From the NCBI GenBank assembly GCA_963556195.1, contig OY744544.1:43480984-43544983 (forward strand): 64,000 bases of DNA. Reading direction: 5' to 3'. Origin of the DNA: Sepiola atlantica. Lineage: Eukaryota > Mollusca > Cephalopoda > Sepiida > Sepiolidae. Made by a program: the position numbers and the translations under genes. Positions within the stretch are counted from its first letter, which is position 1, and each line of letters begins with the position of its first letter. The notes under the pieces are model-generated. The model did no database searches. It saw only the letters and a program-made list of their open reading frames with translations, and was not told where the DNA came from. Below are positions 1-9,970 of the stretch, one piece after another.

Positions 1-1458
1 GATGGACTGTAACTCTCTTAAACTATCAGTTTAAGATGGAGCATGTGTCATCGAAAAAGTTAGGACACGCGGATGCACTATCAAGGTTGATTCCAAAAAC
101 AAAACGAAAGTTTCGAAGAGACAGTAATTGCTGCTCTTAAAGATGAAAGCGAATGTACAAGTTCAATGTGCAATATGATACGTGAACTTCCAATAACCCT
201 TGAAGAGATTAAAAGAGAAGCTGAAAAAGACATTTTCATAAAGAAAATGAAAACTCAATTAGGGCTGAGGGAAAAAAGTAACAAAGTAGGACAAACTACA
301 TTTTTTTCAATTTGTGAAGGTGTACTTATGTATGCTGATAGAATCGTAATTCCACAGGCATTACGAAGGAAAATATTAATGGAATTCCATACAGGTCATC
401 CTGGCATTTCAAGAATGAAATCCTTAATTAGAGGATACGTATATTGGCCTGGTATGGACAAAGAAGTAGAAAACTGTGTCAAAGCATGCAAAGGATGTCA
501 GTTAGCAGCCTGAGATCCGCCAGTAAAAACGACCCCATGGCCGAAAACGGACCTACCCTGGTCACGTCTACATATTGATTATGCCGGACCTCTAAATGGT
601 TTTTTCTACTTAATTGTAGTAGATTCTTTCTCTAAATGGCCAGAGATATTTAAAACCAGACATCCAACTGCAAGGAACACTGTAAATGCACTTAACAAAA
701 TCTTTAGCCGTTTTGGTGTACCAAAAACCATAGTAAGTGACAATGGTACAGCATTTACAGGTCACGAATTTAAAGAATTCTGCAAATCGCTGAATATTCA
801 ACATACCACGACACCTGTTTACCATCCTAGGTCGAATGGGTTGGCAGAAAAATTTGTGGGCACATTTAAACGGACAATAAAGAAAAACCTGAATATGGAC
901 ACAGATGAGCAAACTATACAAACATTTCTAGCAATCTACAGGGTAACCCCGAACCCAAATAATAATGTTAATTCATCCCCTGCAGAACTGATGTTTGCTA
1001 GAAAAATTAGATCTATCTTCGATAGACTTATACCTGAGAAGAAAAAAAGTTCTAAAGGAGAAAACTTGAAAGTAAAGTGCTATTCCTCAGGGGACAAAGT
1101 GTATTTTAAAAATTTTCAGAATGGAAAAAATCATTGGGTGGACGGTTTCATTATGAAAAGAATTGGGAACATGGTTTATACCATTCAAGGCCCAAGTTTT
1201 GTCTGTAAAAGACACATAAATCAAATCCGTCTCAGAATTTCGCAAAATACAGAAGAAATCCCAATGGAAACATTATGTGATACATTTGATATACCAAAGC
1301 CAGTATGTATACCTGAAACCATGAATGTATCTCCTGAACATACCATACGGGGTGGACAGAATTCCTTACCGCAGGTAACGCAGACCAGAAGGAAGAGCAC
1401 CAGAAAAAGGAAAATCATCAGGCGTTTAAGCCCTGATCCTAAAAGGAAACGGTACTAA
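1..1458 (+). pseudogene. Gypsy retrotransposon pol, 3' part: RNase H end + integrase
   Basis: Integrase inserts retrotransposon cDNA into the host genome. The first ~105 bases (frame 3) read as the end of a Gypsy RNase H domain, with KKLGHADALSRL visible. A frameshift near 105-120 leads into frame 1, open to 1458 except for one TGA at 511-513. In frame 1 the HHCC zinc-binding module is seen at about 385-500 (HTGHPG, then CVKACKGC). The catalytic D,D-35-E triad is complete: LHIDYAG near 573, SDNGTAF near 739, and SNGLAEK near 841. A GPY/F-like module (GDKVYFKNF ... HWVDGFI) and a basic C-terminus follow. The stop sits where an Arg CGA would fit, so CpG decay is likely. The element continues to the left of the window, so protease and RT are not seen. 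Clade assignment within Gypsy is not attempted. Confidence 0.93.
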
Positions 1459-1494
1459 AGCTAAAATCGGGAAGATTTCAGCTTCAGGTGAAGA

Positions 1495-1708
1495 TGTTGT
1501 AAAGGTCATGATTGGCATAAATACGAAACTAACATAAAGGGAAATAATCAGGTATTGACTATATACGAAAGTACGTATATAAGACAGGCAGTGATATCTG
1601 GACGTGAGCGAAGAGTAAACGTCTCTACTTCCTACCGAATCCCTGTTAAACGCAAACCACTCGGCGTATTCTTAATTTAGTATGTCCTATGTAATTTTGG
1701 ATATAACA
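1495..1708 (+). repeat. Probable 3' LTR of the Gypsy element
   Basis: It begins 36 bp after the integrase stop, just after a purine-rich tract (CAGGTGAAGA) of the kind that primes plus-strand synthesis. It starts TGTTG and a matching AACA lies at 1705-1708. A TATA-like ACGTATATAAGACAGG at about 1573-1588 would fit the U3/R boundary. The partner 5' LTR is outside the window, so the boundaries are inferred from sequence signals only. Confidence 0.5.
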
Positions 1709-1732
1709 CCGTCCATGCATGCTATCATGTAA

Positions 1733-1780
1733 AATAATAATAATAATCATGATGATCATAATCATGATCATAATCATGCA
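1733..1780. repeat. Low-complexity AAT/ATCATG tract
   Basis: AAT triplets run into alternating ATCATG/ATCATA units directly after the LTR. Confidence 0.7.
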
Positions 1781-1907
1781 CAAGTTTAGGCCTGCCATTA
1801 GTGTCGTAACGGATAACGTCTGCTGCTTCAACTTTGACAACATTTAAGAAAGTTAAACAAATAAATTTTTTTTTTTAAAGTGGGAAATGGATAATTTTTA
1901 TACTTAC

Positions 1908-2077
1908 CTATGCATGTTTTATGCATTTGTTTTAGAATAGAAACAAATGTTGATAATTGTTCCGGAGAAAATCGATGGTCTTGAGCAAATTTGACTGCAT
2001 TGACAAAAAGGTCAAGTTCAATCTGCTGTTTTAAATTAGTTTGGTAATTTTGAAGGTCAAAAATATCTGCTAAGAAC
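1908..2077 (-). CDS. Candidate host exon, CFAP119/CCDC189-like
   Basis: On the minus strand a 170-nt open exon lies between a good acceptor (TTTCATACAG at 2078-2087) and a canonical donor (GTAAGTAT, intron starting at 1907). It starts with the last base of a codon and ends with the first base of another, so 56 codons are complete. The peptide is amphipathic and helical, with segments FLADIFDLQNYQ, LDLFVNAVKFAQ, FSPEQLSTFVSILKQMHK. This pattern recalls the helical region of cilia- and flagella-associated protein 119 (CCDC189), where a similar FxxEQ...F.SI.K.TH.xC motif occurs. That match is from memory and tentative. No other exon of such a gene is identified in the window. The splice signals and lack of repeat similarity are the main support. 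Confidence 0.5.
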
Positions 2078-2324
2078 CTGTATGAAACAACAATAACAAC
2101 ACCAAGACTTTTGAAATTGATCATTTAACATAGCAAGATTATAAATTCAACAGCATTGTGAAAAAACTAAAAATTAGTTGTGTGCCAAATAGGGGTTAGC
2201 TTTCAAACAGGAGGATTAAAATAAAAGTTCAACACCAAAGCAGTGATCCCTGACCATCGACAGCTATCAATACATACAGTAAAAAATAAAATAAAAATTT
2301 TAAAAATAAATAAATAAATAAAAA

Positions 2325-2345
2325 TGTGACCCGTTAGGTCAGGCG
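2325..2345. repeat. GTGACCCGTTAGGTCA motif, end of an interspersed repeat
   Basis: The near-palindrome GTGACCCGTTAGGTCA recurs at 52616-52631 as GTGACCCGTTGGGTCA. It is taken as a conserved terminal segment of one repeat family. The copy here is short. Confidence 0.4.
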
Positions 2346-3639
2346 TTCAGCTTGGGTTAAATTGTTTGAATAAGGAAAAAGTGAGTTTGCAAAGCCAGTT
2401 AAATGTTTTAAAAATAAAAAGACAAAATCCAAAATGATTCCTTTTTTGTTCGCTATCCCCCTCTCTTTCTCTCTCTCTCTTCCTCAGCTACAGATTAAAT
2501 AGTATTACTACTTTTAATGACATTTCCTTTTGTTTATAATGAACTATTCAAATCATTTTATTGTTTACTTTCTTCAGGATGTGACCATGTCAGTTATTGA
2601 AGTGATGTTGTGAGACATAGGACGAATATATGAAAATATATTTGAATGAAAAATCTTAGATATAGATCAACAATAATATTTATTAATATATTACAATTGA
2701 AAGAAGAATTTACTTTTATAATGAGGACATTAATTGAAGAGCACTGTGCGATCTACGTCCATTGAATATGCTCCCTGAAATTGAATGCAAGGGACATAAC
2801 TTTTCTCAAAATATTAGAGTTACTTGCCTTTAAATACAAAAAATGTTTTCATATTTATTTATTTATTTTCTAGGTGGTATGTTGCCACCTAACACTTTAT
2901 TACCGTTGACTGTTAATAAACAGAGAGAATGTGACGGAAGCAAGAGTGATAGATCCCATATAAAATAAGAGCCGGTGAAGGTGGGAGAGGTTAAAGATCA
3001 TACAGTGAGAGAGGGTGAGAGTGATAGATGGAAGCTTAGTAAGAGATAGGTGACTTCGTGAGTTAATTGCAAATTAACGCTAATGAGAACAATTAGGTAC
3101 TTATGCAGTTCACGGACCACCATAAAACCGACGATTTGTCGGCATATTCCTGCATGTTGCATAAAACGTCGAAAGGTGCCAAAACGCTTAGCCAATGAAA
3201 TCGCAGCAGCCGAAAATTGGCAAACACGATAAAAATATTGCAGAAAATTCAACAATTTTTGAAAATTCGTTAAAGTTAGCATGAATCTAATCGAGTTGGG
3301 ACAGACGCTTCAGTCTCCGGAAGCAATTATTGACTTTTGTCAAAAAAGGAAACTGTTAGGCAAACGTGTACACATACATGCTGTGGTATATTTTATCATG
3401 TATTTTGTGTGATTAAAATATATATAAAAAAAGCCTTTGGGAAACAAACTTTGATTAATTCAGATTTAGTATCATAATAGATTGTCATTGGAAATATGAA
3501 TACAATAGAAGAATTAAAAAAGTAATTGAGGAATTTGACTTGGAAGTTAATTTTGCAAATTTGTCAATAAGGACGAATGATCAGATAAGTGGGCTTACAC
3601 AGTGGTAATCATGTTTATGAAAAAGTTTGGAAGTCGGGG
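2346..3639. other. Anonymous AT-rich DNA
   Basis: It holds a CT-rich tract at 2459-2485 and a more balanced-composition block at 2940-3330 containing ACAGTGAGAGAGGGTGAGAG. I recognise no coding domain. The minus-strand open frame at 2998-3282 has no splice context or domain that I can name. Confidence 0.5.
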
Positions 3640-3910
3640 GTCAGAAGGTGGGGCCACCAAACAGAAGTTACGCAAACCATGTGATTTCCATGTGGGGCCC
3701 TCTTCCTCACCCTTAGCCGGCGAGAATTGAACAAGGAAAGACGTGCTTACATGCCGTCCTGGGGACGAGAGGGTGGCTTGATGTAGTCAGAGTGAAATCT
3801 AATCTCTCTCTCTCTCTCTCACGTATGCAAAGTTTATGTTCTGTCCTTTTCAATAAACTTTTTTATAAACGAACTAACAAGTGTTAGCGAACGAAAAAGC
3901 AGCCTGGGTT
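3640..3910 (+). repeat. LTR-like sequence (copy 1 of a family also at 56.6 kb)
   Basis: It has the layout of an LTR 3' half: CT repeats at about 3802-3820, a CAATAAA poly(A) signal near 3850, then a short U5-like stretch ending at GCAGCCTGGGTTC near 3900. The block GGCGAGAATTGAACAAGG / AAAGACGTG aligns with the matching part of 56680-56730. No adjacent pol is seen, so it is probably a solo or truncated LTR. Superfamily is unresolved. Confidence 0.4.
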
Positions 3911-4254
3911 CACAAAGATGATAGTGGTGATGAGACGATCAACCCACGTGCGTAAAGAACTTCATACACCCATCTGTAAAGGTGCATATAACAGACGTGA
4001 GAGGAATGGAATGATGTAAATAATTTGTCAATTGTATCAAAAGCAAATAAAATAATTAGTTGGATGATTAGAAATCTTATGGGAATCGGAATCTATATAC
4101 AACTAAAACTCTGACAATGTTATCTTGCTTGCTTGCTTGTCACCATGCACACTTCATGGATGTTTTAGATGGTGGGAGGATGGGCAAGTCACGTAAATAA
4201 AGGGTTAATGATAAGAGAAGTGGTGAGAGGAATGGAGTGATGTAAATAATTAAA

Positions 4255-4445
4255 AGAGAGAGGGAGAGGAGAGAGAGAAAGAACAGACAAAGAGGAGTAA
4301 AAAAAGAATGGGAAGAGAAAGAGAACAAAGAGAAGAGAGAGAGAGGAGGAAGCAAAGAGGGGGTAAGAGAGAGATAGGGAAAGAGATATAGGGTTTATTA
4401 TGACATCACAAGAGAGAGAAAGAGAGAGAGATAAATAGAGGGGAA
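4255..4445. repeat. GA-rich low-complexity tract
   Basis: GAGA/GGGA repeats with a few interruptions. They create a spurious minus-strand open frame rich in Ser and Leu. Confidence 0.9.
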
Positions 4446-4501
4446 GAGGGTCGATTATAACATCACATTGTAAACATGTTTCAACATTAGTTTTATATAT
4501 T

Positions 4502-4657
4502 TTCAAATATTTATGAAAACCTTTTGGAATTTCCAAATATTTATGAAAACCTTTTGGAATTTCCAAATATTTATGAAAACCTTTTGGAATTTCCAAATAT
4601 TTATGAAAACCTTTTGGAATTTCCAAATATTTATGAAAACCTTTTGGAATTTCCAAA
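4502..4657. repeat. 30-bp minisatellite, five copies
   Basis: Five near-identical 30-bp units, each built from TTCCAAATATTTATG plus AAAACCTTTTGGAAT. Each unit contains the inverted pair TTCCAAA/TTTGGAA. Because 30 is a multiple of three, both strands stay open and encode 10-residue repeats, which I regard as incidental. Confidence 0.95.
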
Positions 4658-4860
4658 CTGAAAAGAACTTTTCTTTCTACCTCTGTATGCCTAACACCAG
4701 ACGAAATTTCCATGAACAGAGTTTCTTTCCAAGAACTTCTCATCTGTGAAACTGCTTCCCTGCAGATTGCACCATTATCGTCTTCAAATCCAATATCAAC
4801 AAATACTTGTCATAAACTGTCTTCATAAGTAATTAAATTATGCCCATTCATGATTTTCAA
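4658..4860 (+). mobile_element. LINE 3' fragment (ORF2 C-terminus)
   Basis: The reading frame shows FHEQSFFPRTSHL, a stop, then NCFPADC and VFKSNINKYLS, the usual C-terminal end of CR1/Jockey-type LINE ORF2. The same family appears at 16.13-16.39 kb with an open LWNTLLQDCFPADYNLVVF. The first W codon has become a stop here. The copy is 5' truncated, and the minisatellite directly abuts it. Confidence 0.7.
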
Positions 4861-5104
4861 TCCTCTCATGATATTCTTCAGGATTCAACTGGCAATCCAT
4901 CCATATCATTAAGTCATCGAGTTGTTTTTTAATTAGTAAAATGAAAAAATATATATACAAACATGAAAGCAGTAAATAGACACTCTACAAAAATAATTCA
5001 TACATGTTTAAAGTTTCTGTTTCCTTCGGTGACGGCCAGCACCCGGAGCCGTACAAAGCAGCAGTCAAAATTTGAAACAGCGATATTTTATACCAATTGA
5101 CTTT

Positions 5105-5310
5105 TTCTGTTTCAGATATCGCTATAAGTAGGGCATGGCTCAAAGAAGCAGAGTTTTAGAGGAGCCATATTATAGGTTGATCTGAAAATGGACTTAATCA
5201 GCATGAAATCGCTGCAAACTTCTGGATTCCACTTCCCACTGTTAACCAAGTGATTGTCCAATTCATCAGAGAGGGAAAATAATCAATATTATCTCGCCTA
5301 GGTCCATCAG
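5105..5310 (+). pseudogene. Tc1-like transposase N-terminal (HTH) remnant
   Basis: With one frame change and a stop, the frame around 5155-5280 reads [37 protein letters not shown]. This is the pattern of the first helix-turn-helix of Tc1-family transposases, which binds the terminal inverted repeats. Nothing of the catalytic domain follows. Terminal repeats were not found. Confidence 0.5.
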
Positions 5311-5422
5311 TAATGATAATAAGGGTGTCTATTTCATTCATGTCTACTTCATATTCTCTCTTGCTCACGCTGTTTCTCTACTGATCTCTCTATTATGCAC
5401 ACACGAAAAGAATAACGAATTC

Positions 5423-5492
5423 TCACTCTTTTATTTGTGTAATGTCCTGCAAGTCCATGATTTTTTGCACTTGTTCCGGATTGACATCATTC
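5423..5492 (-). CDS. Candidate terminal exon, unknown gene
   Basis: On the minus strand a pyrimidine-rich acceptor (TTTTCTCTATTAATTTACAG) is followed by a 70-nt frame ending in TGA at 5423-5425. It encodes NDVNPEQVQKIMDLQDITQIKE, a hydrophilic helical C-terminus. The acceptor is strong and the peptide is not a known transposon motif. I cannot name the gene. It is short, so chance remains possible. Confidence 0.3.
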
Positions 5493-5590
5493 CTGTAAAT
5501 TAATAGAGAAAATACAAATAGAAACGGGTTGAAAAGTTGAGATTAAAAATCAGTAATAAAATCCCAACTTCTATTACAAATTCATTGAAA

Positions 5591-5725
5591 AATACCTACA
5601 ACTACCCAGCGATGCCCGGGAGTCTTTTTTCGTTAATTTTTGCTTCACTCATTATCCCATTTCACTTTTTTTTTTACTTTTTCTTTTTACTAATCTCTTT
5701 TTAAAGGTTAAATTTAATTATTAAG
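5591..5725 (-). mobile_element. Helitron-like repeat end, minus orientation
   Basis: ACTACCCAGCGATGCCCGGG followed by AGTCTTTTTTCG matches, in reverse, the GC hairpin end of the family described at 12.8 kb and the copies at 16.69 and 25.0 kb. The CTAG terminus itself is not preserved. Confidence 0.45.
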
Positions 5726-5744
5726 GTATTCTTTTAATTAAAAT

Positions 5745-5925
5745 CGAGAAAAGATTTTTTTTTTGTCTGGAAAGATGAAGCAAGTAAAATGGAAACAAAA
5801 CCCGAAAACAGGCTCGTGGCTTGATAAATCGATCAATTCGAACCGGCTAAACACTCAGATTCGTTTGGCAGACTGTTCCGAGTCTGAATTAGTTGACATC
5901 GTTCAAAAAGACCACCTGGTTTGGA
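5745..5925 (+). repeat. Direct repeat unit, copy 1
   Basis: About 180 bp, including GGCTCGTGGCTTGATAAATC and CAGACTGTTCCGAGTCT, repeated at 6268-6465 with moderate divergence. It includes the block that leads into the Helitron-like sequence. Confidence 0.75.
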
Positions 5926-6200
5926 AATAATAAGTATAATAATGTACTTCACTGAAATTTATTTTTTTAAATTACTTAGTTTGGACGACTGGTACTATGA
6001 AACATATTTAAATACTCACATAAAAATAAAAACCAGCAAAGGGTATGATTCATATTTAAAATTGATTAATATAATAGTGTTCTATCTTGAAACCAAAATT
6101 TTATTTCTTCTGTATAAGTTTTCAAATGTGCAGAAAACTAAAAATTAAAAACTAAACTGACTTTATTGCATCATGGGAAATGCCAGACAGATTCAGCTAG
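5926..6200 (+). mobile_element. Helitron-like repeat, copy ending in CTAG
   Basis: It aligns with the repeats at 12.8-13.2 and 50.9-51.2 kb (TGTACTTCACTGAAATTTAT, then TTGCATCATGGGAAATGCC). It ends AGCTAG at 6200, next to a T. The hairpin is degraded here (CATGGGAAATGCC). Similarity to the 13.2-kb copy continues about 70 bp past CTAG, so the true end is uncertain. Confidence 0.5.
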
Positions 6201-6267
6201 TTTGACATAAAACAAACAAACCAAAACAAAATTTAATTGGGGCTTGCTTATTTTAAGATACATCACT

Positions 6268-6465
6268 GGTATTAAAAGCGAGAATTTTTTTTTGTCTAGA
6301 AAGATTGAGCGAGTAATACAGAAACAAAGCACAAAAAACGCTTGTGGCTCAATAAATCAATCAATTCAAAACTGCTTAACGCTCGGATTCCTTTTCGTAG
6401 ACAGTTCCGAGTCTTAATCAATTTACCTCGGTCAAAAAGGCCACCTGATTCGGAAACTACAGCCA
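6268..6465 (+). repeat. Direct repeat unit, copy 2
   Basis: Second copy of the 5745-5925 unit (GCTTGTGGCTCAATAAATC, then GACAGTTCCGAGTCTTAATC). The two copies flank the Helitron-like sequence. Confidence 0.75.
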
Positions 6466-6817
6466 AAATATGATTCTAAAATATAAAAAATACAAACAAT
6501 AGGTTTAGCTTAGTAGGCTTGCATGTTTACAATATCAGCAGACAGGCTTATAGAGAGAATGAGTGAAGAGTTATGCAAGGAATGCAGGCAAGGGAAAACT
6601 GGCTACGTGCTGTCGGTCTGATGTGTGAGCAAAGGGGAGGGGAGCATTTTTCTTTGTAATTAAATAGGTAGATAAGAAACTAAATGCATTCTCATGAATT
6701 TTTATGAAATTAAATTATTTTTATAGGATTTTATTGCATTTTTAATTTCAATAAATATTTCATTGATAGTAAATAAAAAATAATTCAATGTGTAATTTAT
6801 GTTGACATGAGAAAAAC

Positions 6818-6835
6818 ACACACACACACACACAC
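6818..6835. repeat. (CA)n microsatellite
   Basis: Nine CA dinucleotides in a row. Confidence 0.9.
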
Positions 6836-6934
6836 GTGAAGTTGTTTCATAATTTTATTAATATAGACAAATGATACATGTTCTTTATTGTATTTTTGTT
6901 TTTTTACTTTTGTTTGCCCCGAACCAAGGCATTC

Positions 6935-7152
6935 TGCCATTGAAGCATAAGGGCTACTGGGATAGGGATCAGATTTATAACTACCTGGGGGGGGGGGGGG
7001 AGTTGGGTAGCAAGATGTTTGTTCACATTATATTTGAATTTCTGCATATTGGTATGATCAGTGGAACAGGGATTAGGAAGGGAATTCCAAAGGCAAGCAG
7101 TCTGAGGAAAGAAACTATCAAAGTAGAAAACCTTCCGCCATCTCTACAGTGA
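6935..7152 (-). mobile_element. LINE 3' fragment, family of the 38.6-kb LINE
   Basis: On the plus strand ATAAGGGCTACTGG, a G tract, then GCAAGATGTTTGTTCACATTA and AATTTCTGCATATT align with 38610-38730, the 3' end of the minus-strand LINE. The copy is strongly 5' truncated, with only the last residues of ORF2 and the 3' UTR left. Confidence 0.7.
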
Positions 7153-7544
7153 AGGGGTAGGAAAAGGAAAGTAAATTTTCATATTTCAACGTAAGCGTCG
7201 GTAGTGTCAATAAATTTTATTAAATAGCCCGGGGTGAACAACCTTCGCTCCTAAACGAAATCTCCCAGTTCTCAACATGCTAATCAATCACTAACTTCTT
7301 CACTTCCACTTTTTGTCACTCGCGAACATTTCCCATGTTTATCACTTCTGAAGTTTTATCATTTTACTTCCAATTTCCGTTGTCAGAAAGGGCTTGTTTT
7401 CACAGTTATTAGAATACAACCAAAGTTCACAGATCGAGATCCACATTGTGATAAATTGGGGGTGCATGATTGGTCCAATGGATACCCCTACAACCTATGG
7501 AATCAGCTATGCAGGGGTCAGATTCTATCAGATCCATTGAGATC
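7153..7544. other. Anonymous DNA between LINE and hAT copies
   Basis: Nothing recognised. A GGGGTGCATGATTGG stretch near 7458 and later sequence is the target into which the hAT element inserted. Confidence 0.4.
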
Positions 7545-7552
7545 ATTTATAT

Positions 7553-8280
7553 TAGTGTTGGGACGATTAATCAGAAAAACTTTTGAACTTTTTGAGGTAT
7601 CAGAATCAGTATCAAAATCGGGGAAATTTGAGCTTAATTTCCGATTCCAAAAAGAATTCTTTTATTTTTTTTATTTGTGTTGTTGTTTAAAACATGATTT
7701 TCCATTGTTGGTACTAAAGATAAAATAATAAATATTTATTGATTTTAAACTACCAGTAAAACTAAAATCTATCTATCATAACAATGAATTTGGTAAAAAT
7801 GGTGCCGAAAGAAATGCCAGGGTAAAAATGGCACAGGTAAAATTGCACGAGTGGATAAACAGGAAAAATTGGCACAGGTGAAAAATATTGATGAACATCT
7901 CACAATGAATTTATCAAATCACTATTTTCAATCAATTATGAGAAAAAGATTAAAGAAAAAATAGAAAGATCTAATCGTGTAATGTACGCACCACCACCCT
8001 CCACACGTGTACTTATACTTTTGCAAAAATATATGCACACATTATAGAGATTTTACGGTAATCCGAAAAAAGTGTACTTATACTTTTGCAAAAATATATG
8101 CACACATTGCATAGGATTTTACAGTAATCCAAAAATTTAAAAAAAAACAATAACTCTATAATTAAATATTTAGAAATTTCAAAAGTATCGGAATCGGTAG
8201 TTGCATTGGAATCAGGAATTTAGAAGAGAACCGGTAATTGTATCAGAATCCAGGAAAATATTGAAATCGTCCCATCACTA
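7553..8280. mobile_element. Non-autonomous hAT element with target duplication
   Basis: Ends are TAGTGTTGGGACGATT on the left and AATCGTCCCATCACTA on the right, a 16-bp terminal inverted repeat with one mismatch. The 8-bp flanks are ATTTATAT (7545-7552) and ATTTATAC (8281-8288), a target duplication with one mismatch, as expected for hAT transposons. There is no transposase frame inside. The interior holds imperfect repeats, including TCGGAATCGG-type motifs, and a 65-bp tandem duplication (8007-8136). Confidence 0.85.
8007..8136. repeat. 65-bp tandem duplication inside the hAT element
   Basis: Two consecutive copies starting GTGTACTTATACTTTTGC at 8007 and 8072, differing at a few positions. 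Confidence 0.9.
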
Positions 8281-8457
8281 ATTTATACACTGATTCTGTT
8301 GGGAAATGTATGAACATTCAATTTTCCCCAATTAAGTATAAAATCAAATCAAATTTATTGACAAAAAAAGGACAGTTAAAAAAAGTGTACGTCTATATAC
8401 CGTCTGAATATTTTGTCCAAGGCGACTTTAAACCTGGATATGATAAGACATTGTCAT

Positions 8458-8494
8458 TACCTCTGGTGGGCTGTTCAACAGCCTACCAGAGGTA
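8458..8494. repeat. Strong hairpin
   Basis: TACCTCTGGTGGGCTGTT is followed at once by its near-exact reverse complement AACAGCCTACCAGAGGTA around a single-base centre. It sits just left of the Copia insertion. Function is unknown. Confidence 0.8.
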
Positions 8495-8576
8495 GTGACA
8501 AGCAAAACCATAGACAGAGAATGCTGCCTTTCTTCTAATGAGACAAAAACGCCTATGGTACATCTTTTGCTGAGTT

Positions 8577-8581
8577 CTGTG
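8577..8581. repeat. Copia target-site duplication, left
   Basis: CTGTG, matched exactly at 12324-12328. Confidence 0.9.
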
Positions 8582-8753
8582 TGTTAAGTTATCTCCCATT
8601 GTATTAAGATAAAAATAGTTCTGTTCCTTTGGGACAAGTTCTTAGAGTGACTTCTCTTGCTTATTGTTGATTATTGACTGAGAAAACCAAGATGGCGGTT
8701 CGGACAAACAGATGTGTGTCTATTATTGAATTTATGTGATTTGTAAACTAACA
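8582..8753 (+). repeat. Copia 5' LTR
   Basis: It runs from TGTTAAGTTATCTCCC to TAAACTAACA, 172 bp. It aligns along its length with 12158-12323 and shares AAGATGGCGGTT and TTCCTTTGGGACAAGTTC. The TGTT...AACA ends and the 5-bp duplication outside both LTRs fix the boundaries. A candidate primer-binding region (TAGTAGCAAAAGCTG) follows at once. Confidence 0.93.
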
Positions 8754-8804
8754 TTAGTAGCAAAAGCTGTCTTTCGTGTGATGAGAAACACATTTAAAAC
8801 AAAG

Positions 8805-9560
8805 ATGGCTTCTTTTACAAAACACCCACCTATTTTGCTAAATGAACAGTTATATGTGGAATGGAAACAAGATATAGGCATATGGTCTATATTTACAGAC
8901 TTATCTAAAGAAAAAAACAGCCCAGTTGTATTTTTGTCACTACCATAAAATATAAAAGAATGTGTTCGACATTTGGCAATAACAGATAACGGTGGAGCAA
9001 ATGGATTGAATATAATTATAGACAAATTGGACGAAATTTACTTACAGAATGAAAATACAATGGCATATATGTCATTTAAGGAGTTTTATTTCTACAAAAG
9101 GGCATCTGGAGTTAACATAAATTAATTTTTGATACAATATGAATTTCTGTATCAAAATTTACGGAAGTTTGGAATTACACTGCCAGAATAGGTCTAGGCC
9201 TTTTTTGTTCTGAATGCAGCAAATATATCAGAGGAAAATGAAAAATTATGAAAAAAATGAAAAACAATGTGTTCAAGTTTGACATATGCAATAATGAAAG
9301 ATACATTGAAGAAAATTTTTTCTGATATTTCATCAACGGAATGTAAAACCGTTCCTGCTATCAAAGAAGAAGTTGAAACAGTAAATTACAATAGATACAG
9401 AAGTATCAAGGAACAACGACATTAAAGGGGGTATAAAATTCATCCTATGGACAGACAAGGTAAGATAATGCATCGTTTTAAATTTAATTAGACTAAGCAT
9501 TTTGCTCGAGATTGTACAAGTTTCAATTCTAGAAACAATATCAACACTGTTGTAGATTCA
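8805..9560 (+). pseudogene. Copia gag remnant
   Basis: Starting from the ATG of MASFTKHPPILLNEQLY, the frame shows the Copia gag pattern (WKQDIGIWSIFTDLSKEK, LSLP, LIIDKLDEIYLQNE-like), broken by stops near 8947 and 9123. ATCSSLTYAIMKD-like sequence follows near 9270. A zinc knuckle is visible but broken near 9470-9525: the text reads HRFKFN, a stop, then TKHFARDC, so the first two Cys are lost. Confidence 0.8.
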
Positions 9561-9639
9561 GACCAGGTGAACTTTACTTTGTTTAATGTTGATTCATGTT
9601 ATCGAACATTGATAAATTATTCTTATTCTAATGTAAAAA

Positions 9640-9970
9640 TGTCCAATCTTGTGAAAGAGACATCGGGTATGGCAGTGTTGGACTCTGTTTGTTCAGGAAC
9701 TTTTGCTGGAGAACATTAGTTTAACATATTCTTTGATACATTAAATGACCGAGATAAGCAGTTAGTGGTAGCTGTTAGGTTTAACAGAACATTTTGTCTT
9801 GGAGATGGAGTGGAGGTAAAAGCTATTAAAACAGTTACACTTTTTGTAACAACAGTGGGTATAAAAGGTGTCAGAGGTTATATTTAGGCTGACATTGTCA
9901 AAAATGATTTGCTTCTGTTATTAAGTCATAAATCAATGAAAACTGCAGATATATTAAATTGCAAATCATG
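9640..9970 (+). pseudogene. Copia protease remnant
   Basis: GMAVLDSVCSGTFAGEH occurs near 9670-9715, where Copia proteases carry their D(S/T)xCS active-site loop. The downstream FFDTLNDRDKQLVVAVRF, VEVKAIKTV and KNDLLLLLSHKSMK fit the rest of the domain. Stops lie at about 9718 and 9885. Confidence 0.75.

Noticed and set aside
4189..4743. 184-codon minus-strand open frame
   Set aside because: It is built from a GA/CT-rich tract and the 30-bp minisatellite; composition is entirely repeat driven.
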